Below, one piece after another: positions 22,782-31,175 of a stretch of DNA of 33,435 nt; the first letter of the stretch is position 1; each line of letters begins with the position of its first letter. The DNA comes from Syntrophaceae bacterium. GTDB lineage: Bacteria; Desulfobacterota; Syntrophia; Syntrophales; Smithellaceae. The notes under the pieces were generated by a model. That model worked only from the letters and a program-made list of their open reading frames with translations, was not told the DNA's origin and did not search any database. Where the stretch lies: contig WRPE01000035.1 of assembly GCA_009773315.1 (NCBI GenBank), positions 1 through 33,435 of the forward strand, written 5' to 3'. The position numbers and the translations under genes are program-made.

Positions 22782-22810
22782 GAACTAATTTGCCGGTATT
22801 GTTTTGTCAA
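22782..22810 (-). promoter_or_regulatory. Promoter of the TetR-regulated nitronate-monooxygenase-like gene
   Basis: On the - strand TTGACA (22805-22810), a 17-bp spacer and TAGTTC (22782-22787). Confidence 0.55.
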
Positions 22811-22868
22811 GCATTATTTTTTAATTTATAATCCTGGAACACAGGTAAGAAGAGGTCATTAATTTCTA

Positions 22869-22897
22869 TTGACAAAAGTCAGCAAAAAAATTATTGT
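22869..22897 (+). promoter_or_regulatory. cimA leader promoter
   Basis: TTGACA (22869-22874), a 17-bp spacer and TATTGT (22892-22897). It would start transcription near 22904, about 30 bp before the leader-peptide ATG. Confidence 0.55.
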
Positions 22898-22932
22898 ATA
22901 TTACATAAAATAATTAGGTATTTATTGGTGCC

Positions 22933-23013
22933 ATGAACACGTTCCTCATCAGACAAATAATAATTACTTATATCATAATTTGCTTCCCCATAGGAGCCCT
23001 GGCTGTGGAATAG
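22933..23013 (+). CDS. Isoleucine-rich leader peptide of cimA (attenuation)
   Basis: A 26-codon ORF between a promoter and a terminator hairpin upstream of cimA. Eight of 26 codons are Ile, in the pattern L-I-R-Q-I-I-I-T-Y-I-I-I followed by F-P-I; ATA is used four times. CimA makes citramalate, the committed step of the pyruvate route to isoleucine, so the codon bias matches the end product of the pathway. Ribosomes short of Ile-tRNA would stall in the run. A ribosome reaching the stop (23011-23013) would cover the 5' arm of the antiterminator. The Shine-Dalgarno is weak (GGTG close to the ATG, TAGG further off), the main doubt. Confidence 0.7.
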   Translation: MNTFLIRQIIITYIIICFPIGALAVE

Positions 23014-23053
23014 TTTCGACTTGAAATAAACAAATTCCAAACCGCTGCCAGGC
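22996..23053 (+). promoter_or_regulatory. Antiterminator structure of the cimA leader
   Basis: The last codons of the leader peptide (22996-23011: GCCCTGGC then TGGAAT) can pair with 23034-23053 (ATTCC and GCCAGGC at the two ends). This pairing includes AAACCGCTGCC, the 5' arm of the terminator, so the two structures are mutually exclusive. Confidence 0.6.
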
Positions 23054-23074
23054 AAACAAGGTAGCGGTTTTTTT
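23039..23074 (+). terminator. Attenuator terminator in front of cimA
   Basis: AAACCGCTGCC (23039-23049) pairs with GGTAGCGGTTT (23060-23070), 11 bp with one G-T pair, a 10-nt loop and a run of seven T. It ends 17 bp before the cimA ATG. Confidence 0.85.
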
Positions 23075-23091
23075 ATGAAAGAGAGGATTTC

Positions 23092-24669
23092 ATGACAAAA
23101 AACCAGATTTTGATTTACGATACGACATTGCGCGACGGCACGCAGGGCGAGCAAGTCACTTTTTCCGCTGAAGAAAAGCTGCGCATTGCCCAGCGGCTGG
23201 ACGACGTTCACTTCCATTATATTGAAGGCGGCTGGCCCGGTTCCAATCCTAAAGATATGCGCTTTTTTGAAATGGCAAAAACGGTAAAGTTTAAAAACGC
23301 GAAACTGACCGCGTTTGGCTCCACGCGCAAGCCGCACATTCGTCCGGAAGCCTGCCCGAACCTCAAGGCATTGGTCAGAGCCGAAACGCCGGCCGTGGCC
23401 ATCTTTGGTAAGTCCTGGGACCTGCATGTCACCGACATTTTGAAAATCAATCTGGAAGAAAACCTTTGCATGATTCGTGACTCGATTGCCTACTTAAAAT
23501 CTAAAGACAAGGAAGTGCTTTTTGACGCGGAACATTTTTTTGACGGCTATAAGCATAACCCCAGATATGCGACCCGGGTTATAAAAACAGCTTTGGACGC
23601 GGGCGCGGACAGAATTATTTTCTGCGATACAAACGGTGGCGCCATGCCCAACGAGATCACGGATATCATTAAAAAAGTGTCTTCGGTTGTTCCGCAGGCC
23701 ATGTCTGGCATTCATGTTCACAATGACTGCGGACTGGCTGTCGCCAATTCCATTGCGGCTGTCCTAGGAGGCGTGAAAATAGTCCAGGGAACGGTCAATG
23801 GTTATGGGGAGCGGTGCGGGAATGCTGATTTGATTTCATTGATAGGCAATCTGCAAATTAAAATGAAAATGAATTGTCTGCCGCCGGAATCGATTCGTCA
23901 GTTGACTAATCTTTCCCTGTTTATCAGCGACGTGGCCAATATCCCGCCTTTGATGTCCCGGCCTTTTGTCGGACGCAGTGCGTTCGCGCATAAAGGTGGT
24001 GTACATGTCAGCGCCGTCACGAAAAATTCGCTGGCTTATGAGCATATGCAGCCCGAAGTGGTCGGCAATAGCCGGCGCGTGCTGGTTTCCGACATGGCGG
24101 GTAAAAGCAATATTGCCTATAAAGCTAAGGCATTAGGGATCGATCTGGACAAGAAAAATGCGTTGGGCAAAGTCGTTCATCAGGTCAAACTGATGGAAGA
24201 CAAGGGCTATCAGTTTGACGCCGCCGACGGTTCCTTGTCCGTTTTGATGAAAAAAGCGATAGGCGAGTTTGTTGAGCCGTTTAATCTGGAGTGTTTTAGC
24301 GTGGTCACGTCGCGCACGCTCACAAATCCTTGTCTTTCCCAGGCCACGATCAAAATATCAGTGGGGGGCGAGGAGGAATTGACGGCTGCCGAAGGCAACG
24401 GTCCGGTTAATGCCCTGGACCATGCTCTCCGTAAGGCGCTGACTAAATTCTACCCGCAAATCAAGGAAATGCACTTGGTTGATTTTAAAGTACGAACTCT
24501 GGAAGGTTCGGAGGGCACGGCGGCAGGCGTCCGTGTTTTACTGGATTCGACGGATGGCTCTGAAGTCTGGAGCACCACAGGCGTTTCCGAAAACATTATT
24601 GAAGCCAGCTGGCAGGCGCTGATTGACAGTATCGAATACAAGCTCAGTAAGGACAAGAAAAAGAGGTAA
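23092..24669 (+). CDS. cimA: (R)-citramalate synthase
   Basis: A 525-residue member of the LeuA/CimA family, condensing pyruvate and acetyl-CoA to citramalate, first step of threonine-independent isoleucine synthesis. The HMGL-like TIM barrel opens with Y-D-T-T-L-R-D-G-T-Q-G-E (catalytic Arg and metal Asp), and metal-binding H-V-H-N-D and N-G-Y-G-E-R-C-G-N follow. Residues from about 390 form the LeuA-type regulatory domain (V-V-T-S-R-T to the S-W-Q-A-L segment), where isoleucine feedback would act. The length and W-P-G-S-N-P-K-D segment fit the CimA branch (Geobacter type) rather than LeuA. GAGAGGA precedes the ATG. An Ile-codon attenuator lies directly upstream. Confidence 0.93.
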   Translation: MTKNQILIYDTTLRDGTQGEQVTFSAEEKLRIAQRLDDVHFHYIEGGWPGSNPKDMRFFEMAKTVKFKNAKLTAFGSTRKPHIRPEACPNLKALVRAETPAVAIFGKSWDLHVTDILKINLEENLCMIRDSIAYLKSKDKEVLFDAEHFFDGYKHNPRYATRVIKTALDAGADRIIFCDTNGGAMPNEITDIIKKVSSVVPQAMSGIHVHNDCGLAVANSIAAVLGGVKIVQGTVNGYGERCGNADLISLIGNLQIKMKMNCLPPESIRQLTNLSLFISDVANIPPLMSRPFVGRSAFAHKGGVHVSAVTKNSLAYEHMQPEVVGNSRRVLVSDMAGKSNIAYKAKALGIDLDKKNALGKVVHQVKLMEDKGYQFDAADGSLSVLMKKAIGEFVEPFNLECFSVVTSRTLTNPCLSQATIKISVGGEEELTAAEGNGPVNALDHALRKALTKFYPQIKEMHLVDFKVRTLEGSEGTAAGVRVLLDSTDGSEVWSTTGVSENIIEASWQALIDSIEYKLSKDKKKR

Positions 24670-24771
24670 TTTTTTCTTTCTCAAAATCCGTTTGCAGCCA
24701 TTGCTAAATCTACGAATTGCTGGTATAAATCTTTCGATGAAAACGGCAACTGCGAAACGGGGGCTCCACCG

Positions 24772-25377
24772 GTGTTATCAATTAACAGCCAAAATCCTCA
24801 AATGCGCCTCATTAAGAAAGCGGCGGATGTACTAAAGGACGGCGGTGTTATTATCTATCCGACGGACACGGTTTATGGATTGGGTTGCGATTTATCCAAT
24901 AAAAGAGGGATTGAAAGAATTTACGAAATCAAAAGAAGAAATAAGAAACGACCGCTGAGTTTTGTTTGTTCCGATCTGAAACATATCAGCCAGTATGCCA
25001 TGGTTACGGATTACGCCTATAAAACCATGAAACGGTTTTTACCGGGGCCTTACACGTTCATTCTGGAAGCATCGCGACTTGTCCCGAAAATCATTTTACC
25101 GAAAAGGCCGACCACAGGCATTCGCGTACCGGACAGCCAGATTTGTCTTGCTTTAATACGCGAACTTGGACAGCCGATCATCAGCACCAGCGTGCAGACA
25201 CAAGATGGAGAAGATCTCGGTAATCCTTCACTCATCAATGAATACTTCGGACGTATCGTTGATTTAATTATTGATGGCGGAACAATCGTTCCCGAGCCGT
25301 CCAGTATCATCAGTCTGGTTGATGACACGATCGAACTGATAAGAATTGGCAAAGGCGATGTTAGCGCCTTTATTTAA
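24772..25377 (+). CDS. yciO: Sua5/YciO/YrdC-fold protein (YciO-like)
   Basis: A 201-residue YrdC-fold protein. Motifs are G-G-V-I-I-Y-P-T-D-T-V-Y-G-L-G-C-D, K-R-R-N-K-K-R-P-L-S, L-P-G-P-Y-T-F-I-L and T-G-I-R-V-P-D with P-I-I-S-T-S. The family binds ATP and single- or double-stranded RNA; TsaC/Sua5 members make threonylcarbamoyl-AMP for t6A in tRNA. Length and the N-Q-N-P-Q-type head are closer to YciO, whose role is less sure. The GTG start at 24772 was kept because that head belongs to the YciO family pattern; an ATG at 24802 would remove it. The Shine-Dalgarno is poor. Confidence 0.85.
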   Translation: MLSINSQNPQMRLIKKAADVLKDGGVIIYPTDTVYGLGCDLSNKRGIERIYEIKRRNKKRPLSFVCSDLKHISQYAMVTDYAYKTMKRFLPGPYTFILEASRLVPKIILPKRPTTGIRVPDSQICLALIRELGQPIISTSVQTQDGEDLGNPSLINEYFGRIVDLIIDGGTIVPEPSSIISLVDDTIELIRIGKGDVSAFI

Positions 25378-25474
25378 AATATACAAGGTTGTAGCGCGCA
25401 GTTTCGTATCGGTCGGACATTCGGCCGGTCCCTGCATGAACGCGTGATAATGGATGCAGCCGAAAAGGATAATT

Positions 25475-27382
25475 ATGAAACACATTATGCTCGTTAACGC
25501 CGTGCACAAAGAACAGATGCGCATGGCCACAGTTGACGAAAAAGGTAAGCTCATTGAATTCAACATTCAAATGACGGTCCGGGAACCGATCAATGGGAAT
25601 ATTTACAAAGGGAAAGTGCTGAAAGTCGAACGCGGTCTGCAGGCGGCTTTTGTCGATTACGGCGGTGTTAAGGACGGATTCCTTCCGCTGAGGGATGTGA
25701 GCTCAGAATATTTGACCGAACCGGAAAATGGTCAGGCCGGCGGCAAACCGGTTCTCAAATCCGGCCAGGAAATTATCGTGCAGGTCGTCCGGGAAGTTAC
25801 CGGCAACAAAGGCGCACTGCTCACGTCCTATATTTCTTTGCCCGGAAGATATTTGGTCTTGCTTCCCAACAAACTCTGCGGCGGCATATCACGGAAAATA
25901 GAAAGCGAAGAAGACCGGCAGAAAATAAAATCGCTTATGGAGCAGATTAAGGTTCCCGAGGATATGGGTTTCATTGTCCGCACGGCGGGCATCAATCGCA
26001 CCAAGCCTGAAATCCAGCGCGACTACCAGTTCCTAATGCGTCTGTGGAAGGACATCTACAAGAAAGCCGAGAGTGCATCGGCCCCCTATTTTCTCTACCA
26101 GGAAACGGACTTCGGTGTACGCTCGCTGCGTGACTACTTAACCCTGGAGATTGATGAAATTCTGGTGGATGATGTCGAGACCTTCCGCAAAATGCGCGCT
26201 TATTTGAAAGCGGTAGCCCCCCGCCATTTACGAATCTTAAACAATTATAAAGACAAAGTGCCGATTTTTGAACGGTACGAACTGGAAGAACAAATCCGCG
26301 TGATTTACCAGGAGCGCGTGGAATTGAAATCCGGCGGTTACATCATCATCAATCCTACAGAAGCCATGATCACCATTGATGTCAATTCCGGCCGCGGCTC
26401 CAATAAAAGAAATATCGAAGAGACGGCATTCAAAACCAATGTTGAAGCCTGCGAAGAAATTGCGCGGCAGTTGCGCTTGCGCGACCTCGGCGGTCTAATC
26501 GTGATTGATTTTATTGACATGATTGATAAAAAGCATATCGCGGAAGTGGAAAAAGCCTTCAAGAAAGGCCTGAGTATGGATCGTGCGAGAATCCAACTTT
26601 CCCGTATTTCCAAATTCGGTCTTCTGGAATTGTCTCGCCAGAAGAAGCAATCCACCATTCAGGAAATCAGTTACATTACCTGCCCGTATTGCAAGGGCAG
26701 TGGTCTGCGACCCTCTCTGGAATACGCATCTTTGGGCGCGTATCGCAAAATAGAATCGGAAGCGGTTAAAGGCATTTACTCGGAGTTGAAAGTCAGCCTG
26801 CCGCATGAAATCGCCATATATATTCTAAATAATAAAAGAAGTGAGCTCTTGAAGCTGGAAACGAATTTCGGTATTTGTCTGCATATTGAAGGCAGATCGG
26901 ATATGGCGTGGGATAAACTCGAAATTCAGCAATCCATTAAAGAGCAGACGCTGGAAGCAAGCGCCATGCAGGATGTTCCTTTGCTGCAACTGGCGGAAGA
27001 GCCGGAGCCGGATGCTGAGGCTGATGTAGCGGTTGATACAGGTGTAGACGTCGATGGGGTAGTCGATACAGAAACAGTTGATGTGGGTGAAGCTCCCAAA
27101 AAGAAAAGCCGTCGCCGTCCTCGTCATAGAAAAAGAAAATCTCCGGAGACCTCGGCGGAAAATCCATCACCGGATAATCCGGTTCTGGAGACTTCGTCTA
27201 CGGACGAAGCACTGCCGATGGCCATGCCGCCGCCGCGGGTCCAGTCACCAAAATTCCCAGCTAAACCGCTGAAGATTATCAGCGCCCTGCCAGACGAATT
27301 TTTCCCTGTGGAACTAAGCGGGGATATATTCGCGCCGGAACCTGCGCCGGATGAGCCAACAGAAGATAATCAGGATCAGTGA
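25475..27382 (+). CDS. rng: Ribonuclease E/G family endoribonuclease
   Basis: A 635-residue enzyme. The start at 25475 follows AAGGA and gives M-K-H-I-M-L-V-N-A. An S1 RNA-binding domain covers about 35-115 (N-G-N-I-Y-K-G-K-V, A-F-V-D-Y-G). The catalytic Asp residues are in I-T-I-D302-V-N-S-G and V-I-D345-F-I-D-M, almost the numbering of E. coli RNase E (303 and 346). The zinc-link C403-P-Y-C406 is present. The region after about 500 is acidic, then basic (K-K-K-S-R-R-R-P-R-H-R-K-R-K), then Pro-rich: a disordered tail longer than in RNase G and much shorter than in RNase E. It acts in rRNA maturation and mRNA decay. Confidence 0.94.
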   Translation: MKHIMLVNAVHKEQMRMATVDEKGKLIEFNIQMTVREPINGNIYKGKVLKVERGLQAAFVDYGGVKDGFLPLRDVSSEYLTEPENGQAGGKPVLKSGQEIIVQVVREVTGNKGALLTSYISLPGRYLVLLPNKLCGGISRKIESEEDRQKIKSLMEQIKVPEDMGFIVRTAGINRTKPEIQRDYQFLMRLWKDIYKKAESASAPYFLYQETDFGVRSLRDYLTLEIDEILVDDVETFRKMRAYLKAVAPRHLRILNNYKDKVPIFERYELEEQIRVIYQERVELKSGGYIIINPTEAMITIDVNSGRGSNKRNIEETAFKTNVEACEEIARQLRLRDLGGLIVIDFIDMIDKKHIAEVEKAFKKGLSMDRARIQLSRISKFGLLELSRQKKQSTIQEISYITCPYCKGSGLRPSLEYASLGAYRKIESEAVKGIYSELKVSLPHEIAIYILNNKRSELLKLETNFGICLHIEGRSDMAWDKLEIQQSIKEQTLEASAMQDVPLLQLAEEPEPDAEADVAVDTGVDVDGVVDTETVDVGEAPKKKSRRRPRHRKRKSPETSAENPSPDNPVLETSSTDEALPMAMPPPRVQSPKFPAKPLKIISALPDEFFPVELSGDIFAPEPAPDEPTEDNQDQ

Positions 27383-27394
27383 ACATGAGAATAA

Positions 27395-27430
27395 CACCAC
27401 AGACAAAAGCTGCATCATGCAACTGCGGTG
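27395..27430 (+). repeat. Stem-loop between the RNase gene and the MBL hydrolase gene
   Basis: CACCACAG (27395-27402) and CTGCGGTG (27423-27430) pair with one mismatch, with a TGCA/TGCA inner dyad. There is no T-run, so it is more likely an RNA-processing or stability element than a terminator. Confidence 0.35.
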
Positions 27431-27448
27431 GCTTAAGGAGGCTCACCC

Positions 27449-28423
27449 ATGGCAGATGAAATCATGAAAAGGCTCTATCGGATTGTCGTGCCTTTGCCGA
27501 ACAGTCCGCTCAAGGACCTGAATTCTTACGTCATCAAAGGCGAAGACCGCAATCTGATTATTGATACCGGCTTCAATCGCAGTGTCTGCTATGAAGCGAT
27601 GCAGAAGGGATTGGCTGAACTGGGGATTGATTTGAACAAGACCGATTTCATGCTGACCCACATGCACGCCGATCATACCGGACTTGTTTCGCGACTGGCA
27701 TCGGAAACAAGTCGGATATTTTTCAGCCGGATCGATTCTCAGGTTTTTGACGAGGACAACAGCTGGCAACCTCTGGTCGACTTTGCCGAGATTAACGGAT
27801 TCCCTGCCGATGAATTGCAGAAAGCGCTCAACAGCCATCCCGGCTTTAAATACAGTCCGGAGAAAGTGCCGAAATTTCATCTGATAGATGACGGCGATGT
27901 CATCGAATGCGGCGGTTACCGCCTGCAATGTGTGGCCACGCCGGGACACACGCAAGGGCATATCTGCCTGTACGAAAAAGATAAAAAAATCCTCTTTTCC
28001 GGCGATCACGTTCTTTTTGATATCACACCGCATATCGAATCGTGGGCCTATACCACTAATTCTCTTGCCGACTATGTGGCGAGTTTGGACAAAGTGTACA
28101 ATCTGCCTGTTGATCTCGTTTTACCCGGACACAGAAATTTATTTAAAGATCTGAAAGACAGAATTGATGAATTAAAAGTCCATCACCGCGAGCGCGCCGA
28201 TGAAGTGATGGACGTTCTGGGAAGCGAAGCTCTAAACGCCTATGAAATTGCCGCAGGGATGACTTGGGATATTGATTGTGAGACCTGGGAGGATTTTCCC
28301 ATTGCCCAGAAATGGTTTGCCACCGGAGAAGCCATCGCCCATTTACGCTACCTGGAAGGCGAAGGCAGAATCACAAGAAACACGAAGCAGAAGATTATAA
28401 CCTTCCGCGCAATCCGCAACTGA
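27449..28423 (+). CDS. Metallo-beta-lactamase-fold hydrolase (glyoxalase II-like)
   Basis: A 324-residue protein. The zinc motif is T-H71-M-H73-A-D75-H76, followed by T-P-G-H167-T-Q-G-H and S-G-D186-H187, so the binuclear site is complete. Residues after about 230 form a small helical/winged domain often seen in MBL proteins described as acyl-CoA or lactonase-like hydrolases. AAGGAGG lies 8 bp before the ATG. The substrate is unknown; thioester hydrolysis is a family-based guess. Confidence 0.9.
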   Translation: MADEIMKRLYRIVVPLPNSPLKDLNSYVIKGEDRNLIIDTGFNRSVCYEAMQKGLAELGIDLNKTDFMLTHMHADHTGLVSRLASETSRIFFSRIDSQVFDEDNSWQPLVDFAEINGFPADELQKALNSHPGFKYSPEKVPKFHLIDDGDVIECGGYRLQCVATPGHTQGHICLYEKDKKILFSGDHVLFDITPHIESWAYTTNSLADYVASLDKVYNLPVDLVLPGHRNLFKDLKDRIDELKVHHRERADEVMDVLGSEALNAYEIAAGMTWDIDCETWEDFPIAQKWFATGEAIAHLRYLEGEGRITRNTKQKIITFRAIRN

Positions 28424-28500
28424 TGCATACAGATCAGCCTCGACTGCGGATTGTTCCGGACAGCCTTTAAAAACTTTTAAATTTTAGTTGATAAACAGAT

Positions 28501-28551
28501 GTAGGGAACGGTTCTTTAGTCCGGCGTATGCCGGATCAACCCGTTCCCTAC
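28501..28551. repeat. Palindromic dispersed repeat, copy 2 (double hairpin)
   Basis: Outer arms GTAGGGAACGG (28501-28511) and CCGTTCCCTAC (28541-28551) enclose a second hairpin TCCGGC-GTAT-GCCGGA (28520-28535). It lies between two converging genes and shares its right arm with the repeat at 5011-5046. Confidence 0.7.
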
Positions 28552-28560
28552 ATCTTAGAA

Positions 28561-29019
28561 TTAGAAGAAGATCATCCCCAGTGCTTCGGCGATACAGGCC
28601 GGCTTCTCCTGCCCCTCGATTTCGATGGTGTGCGTTTGTGTCATGAGCAATCTGTTTCCCGGCTTTTCTTCCAGCGCGGAAAGAACAATCCGGTCGCGGA
28701 TTTTCGCGCCGGAGATCACGGGATTGAGAAAGCGCACCTTATTCAGACCATAGTTGATCGACATCTGGGCGCCTTCCATTTTCAGCGGTACCTGATAGCT
28801 GAAAAACGGCAGGTGCGAAAGCGTCAAAAACCCGTGCGCGATGGTTTTACCGAACGGCCCCTTGGCTGCTTTTTCCGCATCCACATGAATCCACTGATGA
28901 TCTTTTGTGCTGTCGGCAAATTGATTAATCTGTTCCTGGGTCACCTGTGTCCAATCGGATAGAAATACTTCCTTTCCGATAGACTTCTCCATATCTTTTA
29001 ATACCGATGCGATAGACAT
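28561..29019 (-). CDS. MaoC-like (R)-specific enoyl-CoA hydratase
   Basis: A 152-residue hot-dog-fold protein. The hydratase-2 motif F-A-D-S-T-K-D-H-Q-W-I-H-V-D is visible, with the catalytic Asp and His, followed by G-P-F-G-K-T-I-A-H-G-F-L-T-L-S. The likely reaction is reversible hydration of trans-2-enoyl-CoA to (R)-3-hydroxyacyl-CoA. GGAAGGGAG precedes the ATG. It is the last gene of the MerR-led unit, 70 bp after a nitronate-monooxygenase-like gene. Confidence 0.9.
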   Translation of the reverse strand: MSIASVLKDMEKSIGKEVFLSDWTQVTQEQINQFADSTKDHQWIHVDAEKAAKGPFGKTIAHGFLTLSHLPFFSYQVPLKMEGAQMSINYGLNKVRFLNPVISGAKIRDRIVLSALEEKPGNRLLMTQTHTIEIEGQEKPACIAEALGMIFF

Positions 29020-29089
29020 ATAGAATTACTCCCTTCCATTTTTATGTGAATGCAGCATACCCTTTTTTCGGTCTTTAGGCAATGCCGGA

Positions 29090-30127
29090 TTATTCGAAAG
29101 TCGCGTTTACTTTGGCCTGCGCAGCTTTTGCTTCTTTGACGATGCGTTCAAAGAGCTCGGCGACCGTCGGCTGGTCATGAATCAACCCCTGCACCTGGCC
29201 CACCGGCAACACGCCTGTCTTGGAATCACCGTCTTCAGTGGCCACTTTGATGGCCTTGAAGGCGTTGGCCATAAAAGCCAGTTGTTTGGCATTTGAGTAG
29301 CCGGAAGCGAGCACGCCCAAAAATAGCTTAAAATAGGGCACGTTGACCTGCCTGGCGATTTCCTGAGAGTTGAAAAATGCCGCGGGCCAGCTTAACCCTT
29401 TCTTAATCGCATTTTTAGCCGCATCCGTCTTCATAACCCGGCACAAAATGCCGTCAAATCGTTTGGAAAAAAGCGTGTCGTAAACTTCTTTTTCCTGCGT
29501 CATTTTTTTGTAGTTTTCATGCAGCGGACTTTCTTTGGTTGTCATCAGCCTTGTCCCCATAGCGACGCCTTCCGCGCCCAACGCCAGAGCGGCAGCGAGT
29601 CCCCGCCCGTCGGCAAAACCACCCGCGCCGATGACGGGGATTTTTAGATTTTCCGCCAGATGCGGAATCAAAACCAGCGACGTGACGTCTTCACCGTGCG
29701 CCGCCGCTTCCTGGCCGGTGGCGATAACCGCGTCCGTGCCAAAATCCTGTGCGCGCTTGGCATGTTTCAGATTGACAACCGTGGCAAAAACCTTTCCGCC
29801 GTATTTGTGCGCTTCCTTCACAATCCAATCGCCTTTGCCCAGGGCAAAGTTAATCACAGGCACTTTTTCCTGCAAAAGAACTTTCGCATTTTCCGCCGCA
29901 CCTGGAAACATCAACGACGCATTAGCGCCGAATGGTTTATCCGTCAGCTTCCGAATTTCACGGATGGCCTCCCGGGTTTGCGAACTGGACAGCGGTCCTG
30001 TTGCCAGAATGCCCAGTCCCCCAGCGTTGGATACCGCCGCGACCATTTTCGGCGTGCTGATCCAACTCATGCCGGAGAGCACAATCGGGTACCTGGTGCC
30101 GACCATTTCAGTTAATCGTGTTTTCAT
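29090..30127 (-). CDS. Nitronate monooxygenase/FabK-like FMN enzyme (MerR operon, second copy)
   Basis: A 345-residue flavoprotein of the nitronate-monooxygenase/FabK family: V-G-T-R-Y-P-I-V-L-S-G-M-S near the start, I-A-T-G-Q-E-A-A-A-H-G-E-D at the loop that usually carries E-A-G-G-H, and G-A-G-G-F-A-D-G-R-G-L-A-A-A-L-A-L-G-A-E-G-V-A-M-G-T-R for FMN phosphate. The Gly-Gly of the loop is Ala-Ala here, so substrate or chemistry may differ. AAGGAG precedes the ATG. It follows its paralogue (30173-31165) by 45 bp. Confidence 0.87.
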   Translation of the reverse strand: MKTRLTEMVGTRYPIVLSGMSWISTPKMVAAVSNAGGLGILATGPLSSSQTREAIREIRKLTDKPFGANASLMFPGAAENAKVLLQEKVPVINFALGKGDWIVKEAHKYGGKVFATVVNLKHAKRAQDFGTDAVIATGQEAAAHGEDVTSLVLIPHLAENLKIPVIGAGGFADGRGLAAALALGAEGVAMGTRLMTTKESPLHENYKKMTQEKEVYDTLFSKRFDGILCRVMKTDAAKNAIKKGLSWPAAFFNSQEIARQVNVPYFKLFLGVLASGYSNAKQLAFMANAFKAIKVATEDGDSKTGVLPVGQVQGLIHDQPTVAELFERIVKEAKAAQAKVNATFE

Positions 30128-30172
30128 AGTTTCTCCTTAATTATGATTAAAATCTCGTCAACTCTTTGCGCA

Positions 30173-31165
30173 TCAGTTGCCACAAAGCTTTGCGGCTCTG
30201 GCCGAGCGCTCTTTTGCTTCGGCCGCCATTCTCTCCATCAGTTCTTTGCATGTGGGGATATCGTGGATCAGCCCGATGGATTGGCCGACCATGAGCGGTG
30301 CGTAATTCACATCGCCCGTTTCCCAGGCTTCCTTCACCTTCTGGCCGGACAAAAGAGGGATAAGCTCTTCAAATCCGCCGTGCCTTGCTTCAATGGCCAG
30401 CACTTCTTCAATGACTTTAGATTTCAGACCGCGCCCCTGAAGACCGATGGATTTTCCGTAAATTATCGTATCGAATTCCTGCCGGCGGATCAATTCCTGT
30501 TTGATGTTTTCGTGAACCTCGCATTCCTTTGTGGCAATAAAGCGGCTGGCCATCATCACGCCTTCGGCGCCCAGCGACAATGCTGCAGCGAGCCCCCATC
30601 CGTCCGCGATTCCGCCGACGGTGACCACGGGAATCTTTACCGAAGAAACAATCTTGGGTGTCAGCACCATGGACGTGACATCGTCATTTAACGGGTGGCC
30701 GCCTTCTTCAATACCCGCCGCGTAAATGCCGTCAAAGCCGATTTTTTCCGCATGCATCGCGTGCCGCAACGCGCCAACCTTGTGAAACATTTTTACGTTG
30801 GCTTTCTTGAGCAGTTCAACCGCTTCCATTCCCGCTACCTTATCCAGCGGTGTTCCGGAAAACTCAATGCCGGCAACCCTTTCTTCGGCGCAGACTTTAA
30901 CATACATCTTGTGGTGTTCCGGCGTGATTCGCACCGACGGCAAAAGCGTGATCGCCACAAAGAAAGGCTTATCGGTGAGTTTGCGTGTTTCCCGGATGGC
31001 CGCGCGTAAGTCGTCCGCCGTTTCATAGTTGCCGGCGGTCAGATTGCCGATGCCGCCCGCGTTGGACACCGCCGCGCACAGGTTCGGCTTGCAAAGCCAC
31101 ATCATTGCCCCGCAGATAATCGGATACTTTACGCCGAACATTTCCGTAATTGCTGTTTTAAACAT
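30173..31165 (-). CDS. Nitronate monooxygenase/FabK-like FMN enzyme (MerR operon, first copy)
   Basis: A 330-residue paralogue of the next gene. It shows F-G-V-K-Y-P-I-I-C-G-A-M-M at the start, A-A-G-I-E-E-G-G-H-P-L-N-D-D at the active-site loop and V-G-G-I-A-D-G-W-G-L-A-A-A-L-S-L-G-A-E-G-V-M-M-A-S-R-F. The usual G-T-R-F has become A-S-R-F. GAGGAGG precedes the ATG, 10 bp after the MerR stop codon, so both are cotranscribed. The two genes differ in several active-site positions and probably act on different substrates or form a heteromer. Confidence 0.87.
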   Translation of the reverse strand: MFKTAITEMFGVKYPIICGAMMWLCKPNLCAAVSNAGGIGNLTAGNYETADDLRAAIRETRKLTDKPFFVAITLLPSVRITPEHHKMYVKVCAEERVAGIEFSGTPLDKVAGMEAVELLKKANVKMFHKVGALRHAMHAEKIGFDGIYAAGIEEGGHPLNDDVTSMVLTPKIVSSVKIPVVTVGGIADGWGLAAALSLGAEGVMMASRFIATKECEVHENIKQELIRRQEFDTIIYGKSIGLQGRGLKSKVIEEVLAIEARHGGFEELIPLLSGQKVKEAWETGDVNYAPLMVGQSIGLIHDIPTCKELMERMAAEAKERSARAAKLCGN

Positions 31166-31175
31166 AGATGCCTCC

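Noticed and set aside
22891-23091. T-box riboswitch upstream of cimA
   Set aside because: No AGGGTGG-type T-box bulge was found; the Ile-rich ORF and the paired alternative stems explain the region better.
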